Source of the DNA: Nemophila menziesii
Lineage: Eukaryota > Streptophyta > Magnoliopsida > Boraginales > Hydrophyllaceae
Assembly: GCA_029959085.1 (NCBI GenBank)
Contig: JARWIR010000003.1
Coordinates: 25,621,505 to 25,685,504 of the forward strand
DNA length: 64,000 bases
Direction of reading: 5' to 3'
Part shown: positions 21,331 through 32,770 of the stretch, one piece after another
Layout: each line of letters starts with the position of its first letter
Position numbering within the stretch: the stretch's first letter is position 1
Translations under genes and position numbers: made by a program
Notes under the pieces: generated by a model
Seen by the model: only the letters and a program-made list of their open reading frames with translations
Database searches by the model: none
Told to the model about the DNA's origin: nothing

Positions 21331-21431
21331 TTCGGAGGAGCTCCATGCACTAGTGAAGGGCGGTGGGAGCTCAACTCACTATGATATGGACTCGAGGAAG
21401 CTCCATGCGCTAGTGAAGGGCGGTGGGAGCT
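21331..21431 (+). repeat. 60-bp in-frame tandem duplication in RNase H
   Basis: The CTCCATGC-A/G-CTAGTGAAGGGCGG block at 21341 recurs at 21401, an exact 60-bp (20-codon) period, so the residues LHALVKGGGS appear twice. It lies right after the IEIDSEE active-site segment. The frame is preserved. Confidence 0.85.
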
Positions 21432-21739
21432 TAGGTAGTCGCTATGTTTCAATTATAAAGGAATTTTGTGTGTTATTGAGCAATTTTCCTAGTTTCCAAG
21501 TGAACCATATCTTCCGAGAAGCCAATCTTTGTGCGGATAAACTAGCGAAAGAAGGGGCGTACATGAATGGTCAGCCAGTGAACTTTAACGAACCTCCTGA
21601 TTATCTTTGGACACTTATTACAAGAGACAGAAGCGAGTGTGCAACTGCTAGAGCTGTACTTGATTTTGAATAATAACTTTTGTTCGTATTGTAATTTTAT
21701 GTTTTTACCGACTTTTTAAAGCCTCTTATGTATGAAAAA

Positions 21740-21756
21740 AAAAGTTTATAAAATTA
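21740..21756. repeat. Target-site duplication, right copy (LINE)
   Basis: AAAAGTTTATAAAATTA, identical to 15312-15328. The first four A's overlap the LINE A tail, so the unambiguous part is 13 bp. Confidence 0.88.
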
Positions 21757-22429
21757 CAGTAACTAACAAAAAATTCCCGAGACAAGTATAAATTGATAAC
21801 TTCAAAAGGCTGTTCCTATATACGACAAAGATTGATACTTTTGTAAAATAAAAGTTGAAGGATTGGGACTGTTGAATCTTCTTGTATGCTCGCAAATTCA
21901 TCCCAGACAACTCTAGGCTTGAATTTGAAGGCTCGAGGATTGCTGAATCATCTTATGTGCTCAGAAATTTATTCTAGACACTTGTAACCCAATCAACTCT
22001 ATATTCGCATTGAGACAATATTGATTTATCAAGTGAATGCAAAAACAATCGGAATTCTATAATATTGGCCTTTGATTTTTCAAGTCATCAACTTTCAAAG
22101 TAATTTTTTTTGTTCACTCATCATAGGCCTCAATTATAACTTCGTAGACCTCAAATAAGTAGGTGATTCCACCTGGGAGTCTGGGTAGCCAATTCAATAA
22201 TAAATAATAACTAGAAACACTTTGGAAACAAGCCACATATGACCATAACTATGTTAAGTAATACAATTAATGGAGTTCTATCATCTAGTCTACGATTGGG
22301 GTCGAGTTTATGTCAAAAGTACCTATGAAAGAAGTAAGAACAAGGACTAAGTTAGTAAATAATTATACGATAAAGAATTGAATATATGACTAAGTAATAA
22401 TAATGTCACATACCGAACTCGCCCTCCAA
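21757..22429. other. Gene-free flank of the hAT remnant
   Basis: AT-rich, no ORF of note. A short self-similar pair near 21855 and 21930 (GGATTGGGACTGTTGAATC / GGATTGCTGAATC, each with TTCTAGAC or CTCTAGGC nearby) suggests a small old duplication. It may include the 3' end of the hAT element, but no terminal inverted repeat was found. Confidence 0.5.
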
Positions 22430-22793
22430 TTATTAAATATTAGCCATTGAAGTGCTAAGGGAGATATGAATAGAGTCCCATAACCAGTTTTGAGAGCCAA
22501 CAAGCGCTTCAATCATATTCGGGCTCAATGAACTTTAAAACGGATCAAGAACTCTAACCATGTACTATATATATTATGAGTCAAAAGTTTAAACTAGAAC
22601 TGCAAAGATATCTTTAGCCATTAATGACAACACCAAAAACCTCCTAGAATTAACCATCCACTGCCTGAAAAAATCAAACGCCTCACTACCACCCTCATTG
22701 TCCTCGTAGGTACTTATGTAAAATTTTGAATTGCAATCCCATGTACTCCAGGGGATCAAAAGGGGTAGCATGATCATATGATGCAAAATAAAA
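22430..22793 (-). pseudogene. hAT transposase, C-terminal dimerisation region
   Basis: On the minus strand, 22589-22786 ends AFDFFRQWMVNSRRFLVLSLMAKDIFAV, the hallmark of the hAT C-terminal dimerisation domain. Further down, RVLDPF-SSLSPNMIEALVGSQNWL (about 22545-22450), with in-frame stops before it, matches the segment that follows in Ac-type transposases. The rest of the gene is at 24629-25830, on the far side of a foldback element. hAT transposases cut and paste elements with 8-bp target duplications; this one is broken by stops and by the insertion. Confidence 0.75.
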
Positions 22794-22802
22794 GGAACCT
22801 CC
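22794..22802. repeat. 9-bp target-site duplication, left (foldback element)
   Basis: GGAACCTCC, repeated exactly at 24620-24628, flanking the palindromic element. Confidence 0.7.
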
Positions 22803-24619
22803 GGAAGAAACTTGTGTAAACCATACCTATTTTTGGGCCTTAGTTCTATAATAAAATATTAATGTTCTATACAAAAGAGAAGCAGCCATGTCACTGATGT
22901 CAGCCAATTTTTTAATTTTGCTTCTTGCTTTTTTTTTAGTTCGTTCTATATTCTTTTTTGGCTTCACCTTTTTTAGGCCATTCATTATACTATTTTTATA
23001 GGTATAGAAAAATATTTCGTTTAAAATTAATATAGGAAAATAAGAAAAAATTGATAAATAATTAAATTTTTAAATTTTTTCATAAAAGATATAAGAGTGA
23101 AGGAGATTGTTTAAAAACAAAATTTTAAATTAGATTTTAAATTTTTTTAATACATCAGAGAGCCACTTTAGATTTAGAGTCATTGACTCGATTCGAACTG
23201 TCCGCTTAAAAAGAGAACCAAGACTCTGACTAGTTGACCTTACCCTAACTGGTTAAATTAGATTTTAAATTATATGATTGGTATGAAAGGATATCATAAT
23301 TTTTAAATATGGTCAAACTGAATGACATGTTTTACTTTGTACTAGTGTTGTAAACAAGTCGAGCCGAATACTAATTTTGTTTGTTTAGTTTCTCGAGCCG
23401 AGTCAAGTAATAGATGTGTAAGTTTGTTTGTTTAACTTCTCGAACGAGCTAATATTAACGAAACGTTAACATCAAACTTTAAAAAATATATTAAATATAA
23501 AACTTTAACAATATATTTACAACTTAATATACGATTATATAACAATTCAAGAATATAAACGAACAATTAATGAAACAGTTCAAATGAACTCGTTTTATAA
23601 CTGAGTTTTAATTTAAGTTTAAAGTTGTTTATAAATAAGCGTGTTTTTTCTCGAGTCGAGCGTCAACTACTCTCGTATGGCTTGAATTCCTAGAAAGTGA
23701 ATCAAGCCATACGGGAGCAGTTGACGCTCGACTCGATAAAAAACACGTTTATTTATAAACAACTTTAAACTTAAATTAAAACTCAGTTATAAAATGAGTT
23801 CATTCGAACTGTTTCGTTAATTGTTCGTTTATATTCTCGAATTGTTATATAATCGTATATTAACTTGTAAATATATTATTAAAGTTTAATATTAAATATA
23901 TTTTTAAAAGTTAATAGAACTTTATACTCGTTAATATTAACTCGTTCGAGAAGTTAAATAAACAAACTTACACGTCTATTATTTGACTCGGCTCGAGAAA
24001 TAAAACAAGCAAAATTAGTATTCGGCTCGGTTTGTTTACAACTCTAGTACAAAGTAAAACGTCTTATTCAGTTTGACTATATTTAAAAATTATGATCTTC
24101 TATTATACCAACCATATAATTTAAAATCTAATTTAACCAGTTGGGGTTAGCTCAACTGACCAGAGTCTTGGTTCTCCTTTTAAGCGGTTCAGGTTCAAAG
24201 TGAATCAATACCTCTGAGTCCAAAGTGGCGCTCGGATAATATTAAAAAAAATTAAAATCTAATTTTAAAAAATTATTTTAAAATAATCCCCGTGACTCTT
24301 ATATCTTAGATAAAAAAAAATCAAAAAGAATAAATTTTTATCAATTTTTTTTTAATTTTTCTACATTTTTTTTGGATGGAATTATTTTTGTGTACCATTA
24401 AAAAAAATAGTATAATGAATGGACTAAAAAATTGAAACAAAATAAACATAAAGAACAAACTAAGAAAAGAAAAACAAAAAGCAAAAGACAAAATTAAAAA
24501 TTAAAAATTTGACGGAACATGACATATCTTTATTTCTCTACTATAATACATAACTATATTATTTTTTTATTACAAAACTACCGACCCACATATAGTCTAG
24601 GTGTACCCAAGTTTTTCCC
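22803..24619. mobile_element. 1.8-kb foldback / long-TIR Mutator-like MITE
   Basis: The whole element is a large imperfect palindrome. The left arm 22803-23685 pairs with the right arm 23702-24619 around a 16-bp loop at 23686-23701. The centre is nearly perfect (GTATGGCTTGA / TCAAGCCATAC); the arms decay outward. The ends read GGAAGAAACTTGTG and, on the other strand, GGGAAAAACTTGGG. The 9-bp target duplication and G-rich ends fit Mutator-like elements, known for 9-bp duplications and long terminal inverted repeats. It encodes no transposase. It sits inside the hAT gene. Transcription from either side would give a long hairpin RNA. Confidence 0.8.
24131..24230 (+). repeat. tRNA-like segment in the foldback right arm
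   Basis: GGTTAGCTCAACTGACCAGAG resembles a pol III A box, and GGTTCAAAGTG about 50 bp later resembles a B box. The mirror copy lies in the left arm (about 23160-23260, opposite strand), and a related copy is at 27064-27180. There is no complete acceptor stem, so this is a tRNA-derived repeat and not a tRNA gene. Confidence 0.5.
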
Positions 24620-24628
24620 GGAACCTCC
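24620..24628. repeat. 9-bp target-site duplication, right (foldback element)
   Basis: GGAACCTCC, identical to 22794-22802. Confidence 0.7.
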
Positions 24629-25830
24629 TACTGTTTCAGACTTGATAATAACTAGGTTGGCTATAGAATCATAATTATTATATATATGTTGTCATATTTG
24701 TTTGCACATCAATAGTTGGAGAAGAGACATACATATGAGCTAACCAAATTAATATAATACATCTTTTACCTCGAGTAAAGAACAACGACGATAAAAAGTA
24801 ACATAATTATCCTCGAAGTAACCCCCCTTCATAGCCGTTGACGCGTTCCCCAACACGGAACCATCACTTGTTCCTAGCAAACAAAAACCAGTATACAAGA
24901 TCACAATCTCATCAATATACATGTTAGATGTGAAAAATAGAGAACCATAAAACCAAAGAGTGGCATCATAGAAAAGTTTTAGAACTTGAATCTAACATTA
25001 GGAATTTTCTTGATTTGATGAATTTAGCAGGTATGTGCCCTCTTCTTGCATATAGTCGTTTAAGTTCTTATCTGAATTGTATGCATAATTAAAACCCCAC
25101 TCGTATTTCTCAACCCTTTAAGCATTCGATAGGTTGGATTCCACATGATTTAAACATTGAGATAAGCAATATTCTTCAAAACAATGTAAAAAATATTCAC
25201 ATATCGTTTAAACGATAAATAACGATTAGGTAAATATCTAACGTAGCGAACGAATCACAAAATATTTTAATTTCCTCATTTACCCCAACCAAATCTTCTT
25301 TCACAATAAAATTAAGTATATTTGCTCAACATCTAACATACAAGAACTTAATTAACATAAAGTAGTTGTAGGATTTATTTTGGACTCCTTAACAATATAT
25401 TTAATTGCTAAGCCATTAAAACTAGCGTTATCTACTATGAGGATCAAAATACAACCGATTTCCCAATCTTCTAATTAAATTCTTACACACTGTTTCACCC
25501 TTATGGTTTTCAACATGGCAAAACTTATTATTATTTTTGTAAAAACCCTATCATCATCAATAATATGGTCATTACCACACATGTAAGTAAGGTTTTGTAT
25601 ACTAGGCCATATGCTGGTACTTAAGTTTACTCTTTTACCCTTTAAGTAGTTTTCTAGCGCTTTTTTGGCTCGTCATGTAGTCTAATCATATCCCTAGATA
25701 TTGTTTGTCTTGACGGGACCTTAAATAGGGGATTCAAAGTAATACATAACTCCTTAAAGCCTGAACCATTGTCAACCTTAGAATTAAGTGCATCCACAAT
25801 CACCATTTCTCATATAGGCCATCCTTCAAA
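24629..25830 (-). pseudogene. hAT (Ac-like) transposase, central and N-terminal part
   Basis: In broken minus-strand frames I recognise, from high to low coordinate: GSGFKELCITLNPLFKVPSR (about 25760-25700); IQNLTYMCG...IIDDD (about 25590-25540); ILIVDNASFNGLAIKYIV (about 25450-25390), where VDNAS is the conserved catalytic-core motif; WN-TYRMLKG (about 25140-25110); and FYDATLWFYGSLFFTSNMY (about 24990-24915). This is the order seen in Ac/Tam3 and 'SLEEPER'-type hAT transposases. No intact ORF over 65 codons remains. The BED zinc finger expected upstream was not found. The gene continues beyond the foldback insertion at 22793-22430. Confidence 0.75.
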
Positions 25831-27060
25831 ATATGAGTTACTATTTTTTTTCATTTTTGGCTCATTTTTCACATTTTTTTTTCTTTTGATCTCTTATCTA
25901 GATGTGAGTTTTGGTGTACATGCACATTGTATCACAAAGGACATTAGGTTACCAGTACCCTAATTATCCAAGATACCAACGACTTAATAATTAGACACAT
26001 TCAACATATATTACACAAATATTCATTATTTAGCATATTTTAGGATGACACTAGACTTATGCCCGACTTTTGTATAAAAATATCCTTTATGAGGTAAAAC
26101 ACGAATATTAGGTAGAAAGTATCTCGTTGCAAGTCTAACTAAGCGTTACGTACTTATTACCCGTATTCTGACTCAATATACAAACAAGACTAAAGGACTC
26201 AAGTATCTACTATTTTACCACATATATGACTCAGAGTTAATGACTTCATGTTAGTTTCTAAAGATACATGTAATTCCCCAAGCTAAACAATTTTTTTATT
26301 TCTACATACTAAACATGCTCAAATACTCATATTTATCTAACAATGTATTCTATGCATATCATATAATCATCGTATTTTTTGTATTCTTCCTAACTTAAGA
26401 GTTTTGAATTTTTAATTAACACCTCTCTTCCCACTTACAATTTGTAGTGTCCTAATACAACTTATACATTCTTAAGGATCATGCTAGATAAAACTCTTTT
26501 ATGCAAGACTACCTGACTCTCAAGTGACTTATCTATTAGGTCCCAAAGAATAACAAATTTTAATTACTTTAATCGATATTAAGTTGAAAATTTATAAATT
26601 AAAATAGAAATTTGATTTAAACAATTAAGTAAATTAGAAAGAAGCAGAAGAAAAAGAAATATACATATTAGTTTTGCATTTTACTATTCGGTATATTATT
26701 CCAAATGATATTTGTTAAATAGACCACGAGGTTAACAAAATACAAAGTTAACATTATTGATCCATTCGTCTATTTTTTGACCAAACTTTTCTATACGGTC
26801 AAGTGGCATTTTATGTTAAGGGAATATCTACCTATTAAGTTAATCAATTTTATCGTTTATATGTATTAATATTTAAAAACTTGTACATGTATATTACTCA
26901 ACAAAGTTACTATTACATATCGACACGTTTTGCTTAACATTGTTGAGTGTAAATACTAGTCTATTCTGAGTATGCATCATATCATTATAAAACTTCACAA
27001 ACCATTTTTATGACTAAGTTTATTAGTTAATTTCCTGTATATATATTTTTGTAAAGTATA
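25831..27060. other. Gene-free AT-rich stretch
   Basis: No gene or clear repeat seen. It may hold the decayed N-terminus or 5' end of the hAT element, since the frame leads into it from the left. Confidence 0.5.
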
Positions 27061-27063
27061 AAT

Positions 27064-27180
27064 GATAAGCTTATCTACTGGTTAGAGACTTGATTCTCCT
27101 TCTAAGCGGTACAAGTTCGAATGGAATCAATGACCGCGAGCCCAAGTGGTTCTATCATGTTCTAAAACTTACAAATAAAC
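27064..27180 (+). repeat. tRNA-related dispersed repeat
   Basis: CTGGTTAGAGACTTGATTCTCC ... ACAAGTTCGAATGG matches the tRNA-like block in the foldback arms (24131-24230), including AAGCGGT before the B-box-like part and GAATCAAT after it. I infer the promoter part of an old SINE. Confidence 0.45.
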
Positions 27181-27194
27181 ATTTTGAATTATTA

Positions 27195-27470
27195 AAAATA
27201 TTTAGTGGTTTGATGGTAACTGTTGTGTAGGAAAGACATCCCTACTTGGGAGGTCCTATGTTCTATCCCCTTTAGTTAGATAAATTATAAACCAGTTGGT
27301 TTAGCTCAATTGGCCGAACCCTAAACATGGGTAACTCAGTTATAAATTTCCTGGAGGTATGCTTAGGGAGAAGAGCATATCCTCCGTGGGATTAGTTAGG
27401 TGCCCAAAAGTTAGACTGGAACCCACGTAACAAAAAGAAAAAGAAAAAAAAGAAAAAAAAAGAAAAGAAC
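27195..27470 (+). mobile_element. Candidate tRNA-derived SINE
   Basis: A tRNA-like head (GGTTTGATGGTAACTGTTG ... GGGAGGTCCTATGTTC-TATCCC, 27203-27280) is followed by a second tRNA-like block (GGTTTAGCTCAATTGGC, 27298-27314). The body ends GGATTAGTTAGGTGCCC...GACTGGAACCCACG and then a long A/AAAAG tail (27430-27470). The A- and B-box-like parts and the A-rich end are the standard SINE plan. Target duplications were not resolved. Confidence 0.55.
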
Positions 27471-27914
27471 TTGAAGACGAAGACGTCTTAATGAAAAAGA
27501 AAAAAAAAGGAAAAAAAGAACTTGAAGAAAAGAACTTAGTTCTGAGTGTTTAGTTTATATTTTGACCTATATTAGTTCAACGAAGACGTCTTAAATATTA
27601 TTATCACCCCTAGGTTAAAGTCTGTATATGACCATTACTTATTTTCTCACTGAGCCCTCTTTCCCTTACCCTTTCAGGTAGGAGATAACTTAAGTATATG
27701 GGTAGTGGTCAGTAGCTTAGGAGAAGTTTGCAGAGCAAGAATAGAGACTTTTAGTTATTAGTTTATATCCATTTAATTTTAATCAATTAATGTAATAAAT
27801 ATTTATTTATTTTAATAAAACATAATTTTATATATTTTAAATTAGACAGAGTAGTTGTGTTTTTCGGGGCGTGACATTATATCACCGCCACACTTGAATT
27901 TTATAGTTTTTCCT
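27471..27914. other. Gene-free stretch; short direct repeat
   Basis: A 13-bp direct repeat CGAAGACGTCTTA (27478-27490 and 27580-27592) brackets an A-rich 89-bp segment. No gene seen. Confidence 0.5.
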
Positions 27915-30252
27915 GGATTATATTAGTTTATGAAAAGAGAAAATAGATAATGAATTCGTAGATCAAACACATATATTTACAAATAAACAAATACTTCATA
28001 TTAAACTCAATAAGAATAGTTGTTAATTTTCTTTGTTAAAATATCCAATATATATTAAACTTATTATCCTAAAGATGGCACCTTCCTCGAACCACATTAC
28101 AACAAGTATCCCAAGGTATCTAGATAAATGAATTGTCCATTTTCCCAATCCCCACCCCTTTACACTTAAACTTTTTCTACACTCATAAAAAATCAAAATT
28201 TTAAACTCACACAAAACAATCATAAACAGGATCTCAGATCTCGATATTCAAAATAAAAAGAAAAAAAATAGATTTCGAATTAGAGATGGAAGATCCGAGC
28301 TATGGTGGAGCTTCGTGAGCTGAGTTTGTGAGGTATGATTGAATTTGAGTTGAGTTTGTGAGTTTGATCTGGGTTCATGAGTTCGAGTTATGGATATGGA
28401 GATGGTGCTCGGTTAGTGCTCTGACCATTATTAGGGCTTTTAGAGCTTTTTTGTGAAGTTTCTTAGTTGTGAGCTTCACTGTGGTGGTTCAGCTATGTGG
28501 TTTTCTGAGCTTGGAGCTTCAAAGGTGGTTCAACCAGTGGTTCAGTAAGTTCAGAGTTTCAGAGAGTGGTTCCGCTATGGTAAAGCTTGAGAGGCCAAGA
28601 GAGATGGTTGGGCTATGAAGGATCTTGCAAATTCAAGTTGGATTTGTGTAGATCTAAGTTACAAAAATAGACAACGAGTTTAGAGAAGAAGATGATTACA
28701 TCACTAATAACGTCATCTATGATGTCAAGCGGGTGACATCATCTGCAGTCGTCCTTTATTTCAATTTTCGGAGCTGAAAGTTTTTTTTTTCTTTCTTTTT
28801 TATTTCTTTGATTGGTTAGTTTTTTAATTGTGATTATTTATTAGTATTTATTAAATTTAAATATATGTATAATTATTATAAATATATATTATTATTCTTG
28901 TATATTTTAAGTTTATTAATTAATTTGAGTGTTATTTATTAATAAAAATAAAGTGAATTTGTAAAATAAAATTACACACTGAGCGTATAACAGACTAAGT
29001 ACGAAACACTAAGAACTACATAAAGAATGTCACATTGTGTAATTAGCTCGCATTACACTATGCATACAACACAACAATCTCTCTACAATAACGAAGACAA
29101 TCTGGTGGCTCCACCGTGCTTAGTGTCAAAAAGTTGTGCGTTGAGAAACTTGAATAGTGTCTCGGCGATGATAGTCTGTTGGTGATTGTCCTTAATTTTA
29201 TTTTTGATTTCTAAATTTTGAAATTATATAGAGTATTTTCCTTATTCAATCCTTTGATGGAATTTTAGATGTTGGATATTAAGCAAGGCTCCTATGCTTC
29301 GCACTCCAAGACCTAATCTATTTTGCTTTATATATTCTTTTGATTAATACCCTCTTAGTAAATGAATCATTTTATTTATCTAATTTTTAAAACCCCTCCA
29401 CATACCCTTTCCTACAAAATTAAGAAACCTTGCAACCTAACCGACACCTACATAGCTTTTTCCACGTTTGGCCATGCCCAATCCCTTAAATCCTTGTGGG
29501 AATTAGTTTATTCACGATTTTTTTATGTTTGGTATTGAACTTCATTCATGATATTAGAATCTAAATTTATGTTAAAATACATCATTATATCAGTAGTAAT
29601 ACTAAAACTAATCATAATTAGATTTCAAGCACGACTGAATTCTAGAAATAAAATTAATATTAGCTAGACAAGTTCTATTTGTAAAAATAAAATTCTTGAC
29701 ATAACCAAAATAAAGTCTCATATAAGAAATAGTTAGTCATAAACAAGCTTTCTTATTATATCTTACAAGTAAATTATATTTAAATTTATTTATTTTCATA
29801 AACATTAGTATTTACTATTACTAAAGTTTTATATCTATAGGCTACATATTAATAGTTTAAATTAGAGTTTATAATTAAATAGACTTTTATAATTATTTAA
29901 AATATATATTATATTATATTTTATAACTATAATATTATACCAAACGTACTTAATATATATGCAGCGAGTGTTTGTGAAGCGGTAAATGCAAACCCTCACA
30001 AATCACCCGTTATAACACGGGGTTTGGAGATTAGTCCCCACAATCCATTCCAACGCTTAATTAGGACCTTAAATCATTCTTTATTTAGAGTGGGCTGGAT
30101 ATGTACACAAAAACTCATTCCATATTTTGATACTTATTGTAAGTACTTCAGGATGGACTTGTAATGTTAGGAGGTATGCTCATGGTTACACGCTCATATA
30201 ATAGATTTTGGGCGACCCATCCCCTATATTATTCACTTAGGGTAAGGATTTT

Positions 30253-30703
30253 ATGGCCCAATATCCAAAAGAATGTATACCATACCCTCTTTTCTTTAGG
30301 TTAAGATTGTTTGTTGCAGGTACACCGACATTAGGAATATATACAATAATGCTTCTTAAACTTAGTTAATATTTATCACAGAAATAATAAAGAATATTAT
30401 CGAGGTGAACAAGTCATTCAACAACAAACTGCAATATTGGATGGTGTTGACTTCATATTGACTTGTCTTACGTGGCTACTTGTTACCTGTCTTCATTGTT
30501 GTGACATACAACTTTACCACTGAATCCCCTGTTGCACAGACCTCCTTGTCTTTTTCTCTTGGTCCAAGTATTTATCGATATTTGGCCTCACTTTGACTCA
30601 AGCTTTGGGTTACTTTGGGAATCATCTTGCTTTAATCTTCATTATTTTCACTTTTATGGTATCATTCTTGATCTCTAGTCACATTTTGCATCGAAATTCA
30701 TGA
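30253..30703 (+). pseudogene. Unrecognised hydrophobic ORF of the tandem unit, broken copy (unit A)
   Basis: Same frame as 48978-49403: starts MAQYPKECIPYPLFFR, hits a stop after LLLKLS-type residues and a 26-bp insertion, resumes YRGEQVIQQQTAILDG, has a stop at YH*IPCC, and ends SSHILHRNS. A gene-like conserved frame with stops; function unknown. Confidence 0.35.
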
Positions 30704-32519
30704 ATCTACACCATAAATATGTCAAAGCACACTAATATGAGGTAAACTTTCTAAACTACCCAAAAATTATAGAAGGTGATACAATTTACTAATTGACGCA
30801 TAAGACGACCCAAAATCCTAAAATTAATGACTCAATAGTATATAATTTAATAAAAAAATTTGAGTCATAAGATGCATGATAAGTTCCTGAAACACAATAG
30901 GTTCACGAAGCACAAAGATGACGAAAGTACTAGTGTCAAGAAGTTCTTGAAGTATGAAAATCCCATAGAAAACAAAATAAGAGTAACTCACAAAAAATTA
31001 CAAAATATAAGAGTTTTTTAATAATAAATAGTGACTTAAGCATGAGAATGCATGAAGCGTGGGGATGCATTGGAAAAATATAATATCCCATGACGTTATC
31101 TTTAGTAATATAGAATGTGGATTCCTTTTTATCTTGAGAAGGCAAGTATCTCAGACATGAAGTATCACATCATAATGCAATTGTTTGGCTAGTTAATTGA
31201 ACACATACAATAACAATTCAATCGAAATGTATTAGAATTATGTACATACTCACTGGACCCATGTGTAGATGAAAACATGCAATATTATTTTATGATGAAA
31301 ATGAAATGTCGTTGACGTGACATGTATTTACTTATGATGATATAATTTTATTCTAGAGATTTAAGAAAGCGACGGTTGATGTTGCCTTTTCAGACCATGT
31401 TGAGATTTTATTTTATTTCATAAGATCAACCTATAATATAACTATTTAGATCTCACATACTCCTAAATTATGTAAATTAGTTTCTCACATGGATAATTTA
31501 GTTATAATATTCAAAGAGAATTCATTGTTTATCACATAAATCAACGACTGCCAGTTTGAGACATGATGAAAAATATGTCATCAGAATCTTTATATAGTAT
31601 ATTCAATGAAATGTTATCATTTACTTTCAACAAAAATTTTCAAGCACAATTCAACATATTTATCTGCTAAAATTATACTACATACGACTTTCCAGTTACA
31701 GACTAAAAGAATGGGAAATGATGCTCAAAAAATTGGTTATCATAACCTATGTCAAATTTAGAGGATATGATATTTGTGCAATGTACTTTTTTCCTTCACC
31801 AAATATTAATTCCACTAGATTTTCCTAGTAAGTTTTTTATGTGACAATCCGAACCTCCATTATTATAAGAATACTATTACCTCTTGCACAATGAGACGTA
31901 CAAATTAGCATATATAAAGTGTAAAATAATTTAATAGTATCCTAAGTCGGGTTATCACGAACAATTTAGGACACCTCAACGCACCAGTGGCGTCTTCGAG
32001 ATACATGTTTAACACTTTGAGAGTGTTACATAGTTTGGATAAATACCATTATGGTCCAAGATCTAGTCAAATTTTTAAAATATCCTCCCTTATCTTTTAA
32101 TTTGAATAATTTCTTCCATTATTATAATTTTGTCACAATAAATACCCAATCACTATACACAACTTTTATTTTAAATGATACCTGTAGCTATTGGATACTT
32201 CTTGTCACAAATTTAAACTAATATAAGAAATCTCTAAAATTAAAAGATATATCTTGAACTTGTCAAAAAGATATATCTTTGACCATAATTGGTATTTTTA
32301 TGAGACAATTATTACAATTCATTGTAATCGTTGATAAAGTAATACTTTATTTAATGTAATAAATATCGACAATATATTAATTTCACATTATGTCACAATC
32401 AATGATAAAGTCGTGTATCATAAATTTTCTTTGCATTCATATGCCTATATAAAGACCTTGGATCTTCGTTCTTTTAACATAATATAATTGTTGCACAATA
32501 ATATCCAATAAAGACCATG

Positions 32520-32770
32520 AAAAAACCTGGTGATAATGATAATTATGAATATAAAAATGATGATGAAGATGAAAATATGAATGAAGGACAAATCTAGAAA
32601 ATTATCATTATTCCTATCTTCGTCTTCATCATCATTTTCATTTTCAATGATTATAAACATAATGATGATAATTATGAATATAACCATATTGTTGAATATA
32701 ATATTATTGTTGCATATAATAATAATGATAATTATGTGTCTAAGCATAATGTTGTTGTCATTGTCATCAC
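32520..32770. repeat. GAT/AAT-rich inverted repeat (unit A)
   Basis: A GATGATGAAGATG-type purine-rich stretch is followed after about 50 bp by its complement (CTTCGTCTTCATCATC). The region can fold back and yields low-complexity Ile/Asn/Asp ORFs on both strands. The copy in unit B is 58980-59215. Confidence 0.6.

Larger units (their letters stand above)
17294..21673 (+). pseudogene. LINE ORF2: endonuclease, reverse transcriptase, RNase H, disrupted
   Basis: 17350-18060 is an APE-type endonuclease: GDFNQ, RLDRA and HSDHMPI motifs are intact, but the N-terminal WNCRG-type motif reads WKCYRA. 18560-19740 is reverse transcriptase, with a KAPGPDG motif, VKIDLAKAYD and the catalytic FADD near 19397-19408. 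20255-20450 is zf-RVT, with CNLCGVEREDLYHVFRKC. 21100-21590 is RNase H, with NIDGSF, NSELFAL, IEIDSEE and CADKLAKEG. Breaks: TAG at 17552, frameshifts near 18185, 18525 and 18880, and TAA at 19736. ORF2 normally nicks the target and copies the RNA there. The ORF2 start is uncertain; 17294 is the first ATG of the frame. Two odd in-frame insertions are listed separately. Confidence 0.88.
15329..21739 (+). mobile_element. LINE (L1-like), near full length, decayed
   Basis: 6.4-kb non-LTR retrotransposon with ORF1 (15334-17253) and ORF2 (17294-21673), a short 3' UTR, and an A run (from 21735), between 17-bp target duplications. Gene order, the endonuclease/RT/RNase H layout and the A tail identify the L1-type class. 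The ORF1 ATG lies only 5 bp inside the element, so either the 5' UTR was truncated on insertion or it is extremely short. Multiple frameshifts and stops mean it is dead, yet the target duplication is still perfect. Confidence 0.92.

Noticed and set aside
27064..27314. Functional tRNA genes
   Set aside because: A- and B-box-like motifs exist but no full cloverleaf or acceptor stem can be built; better explained as SINE heads.
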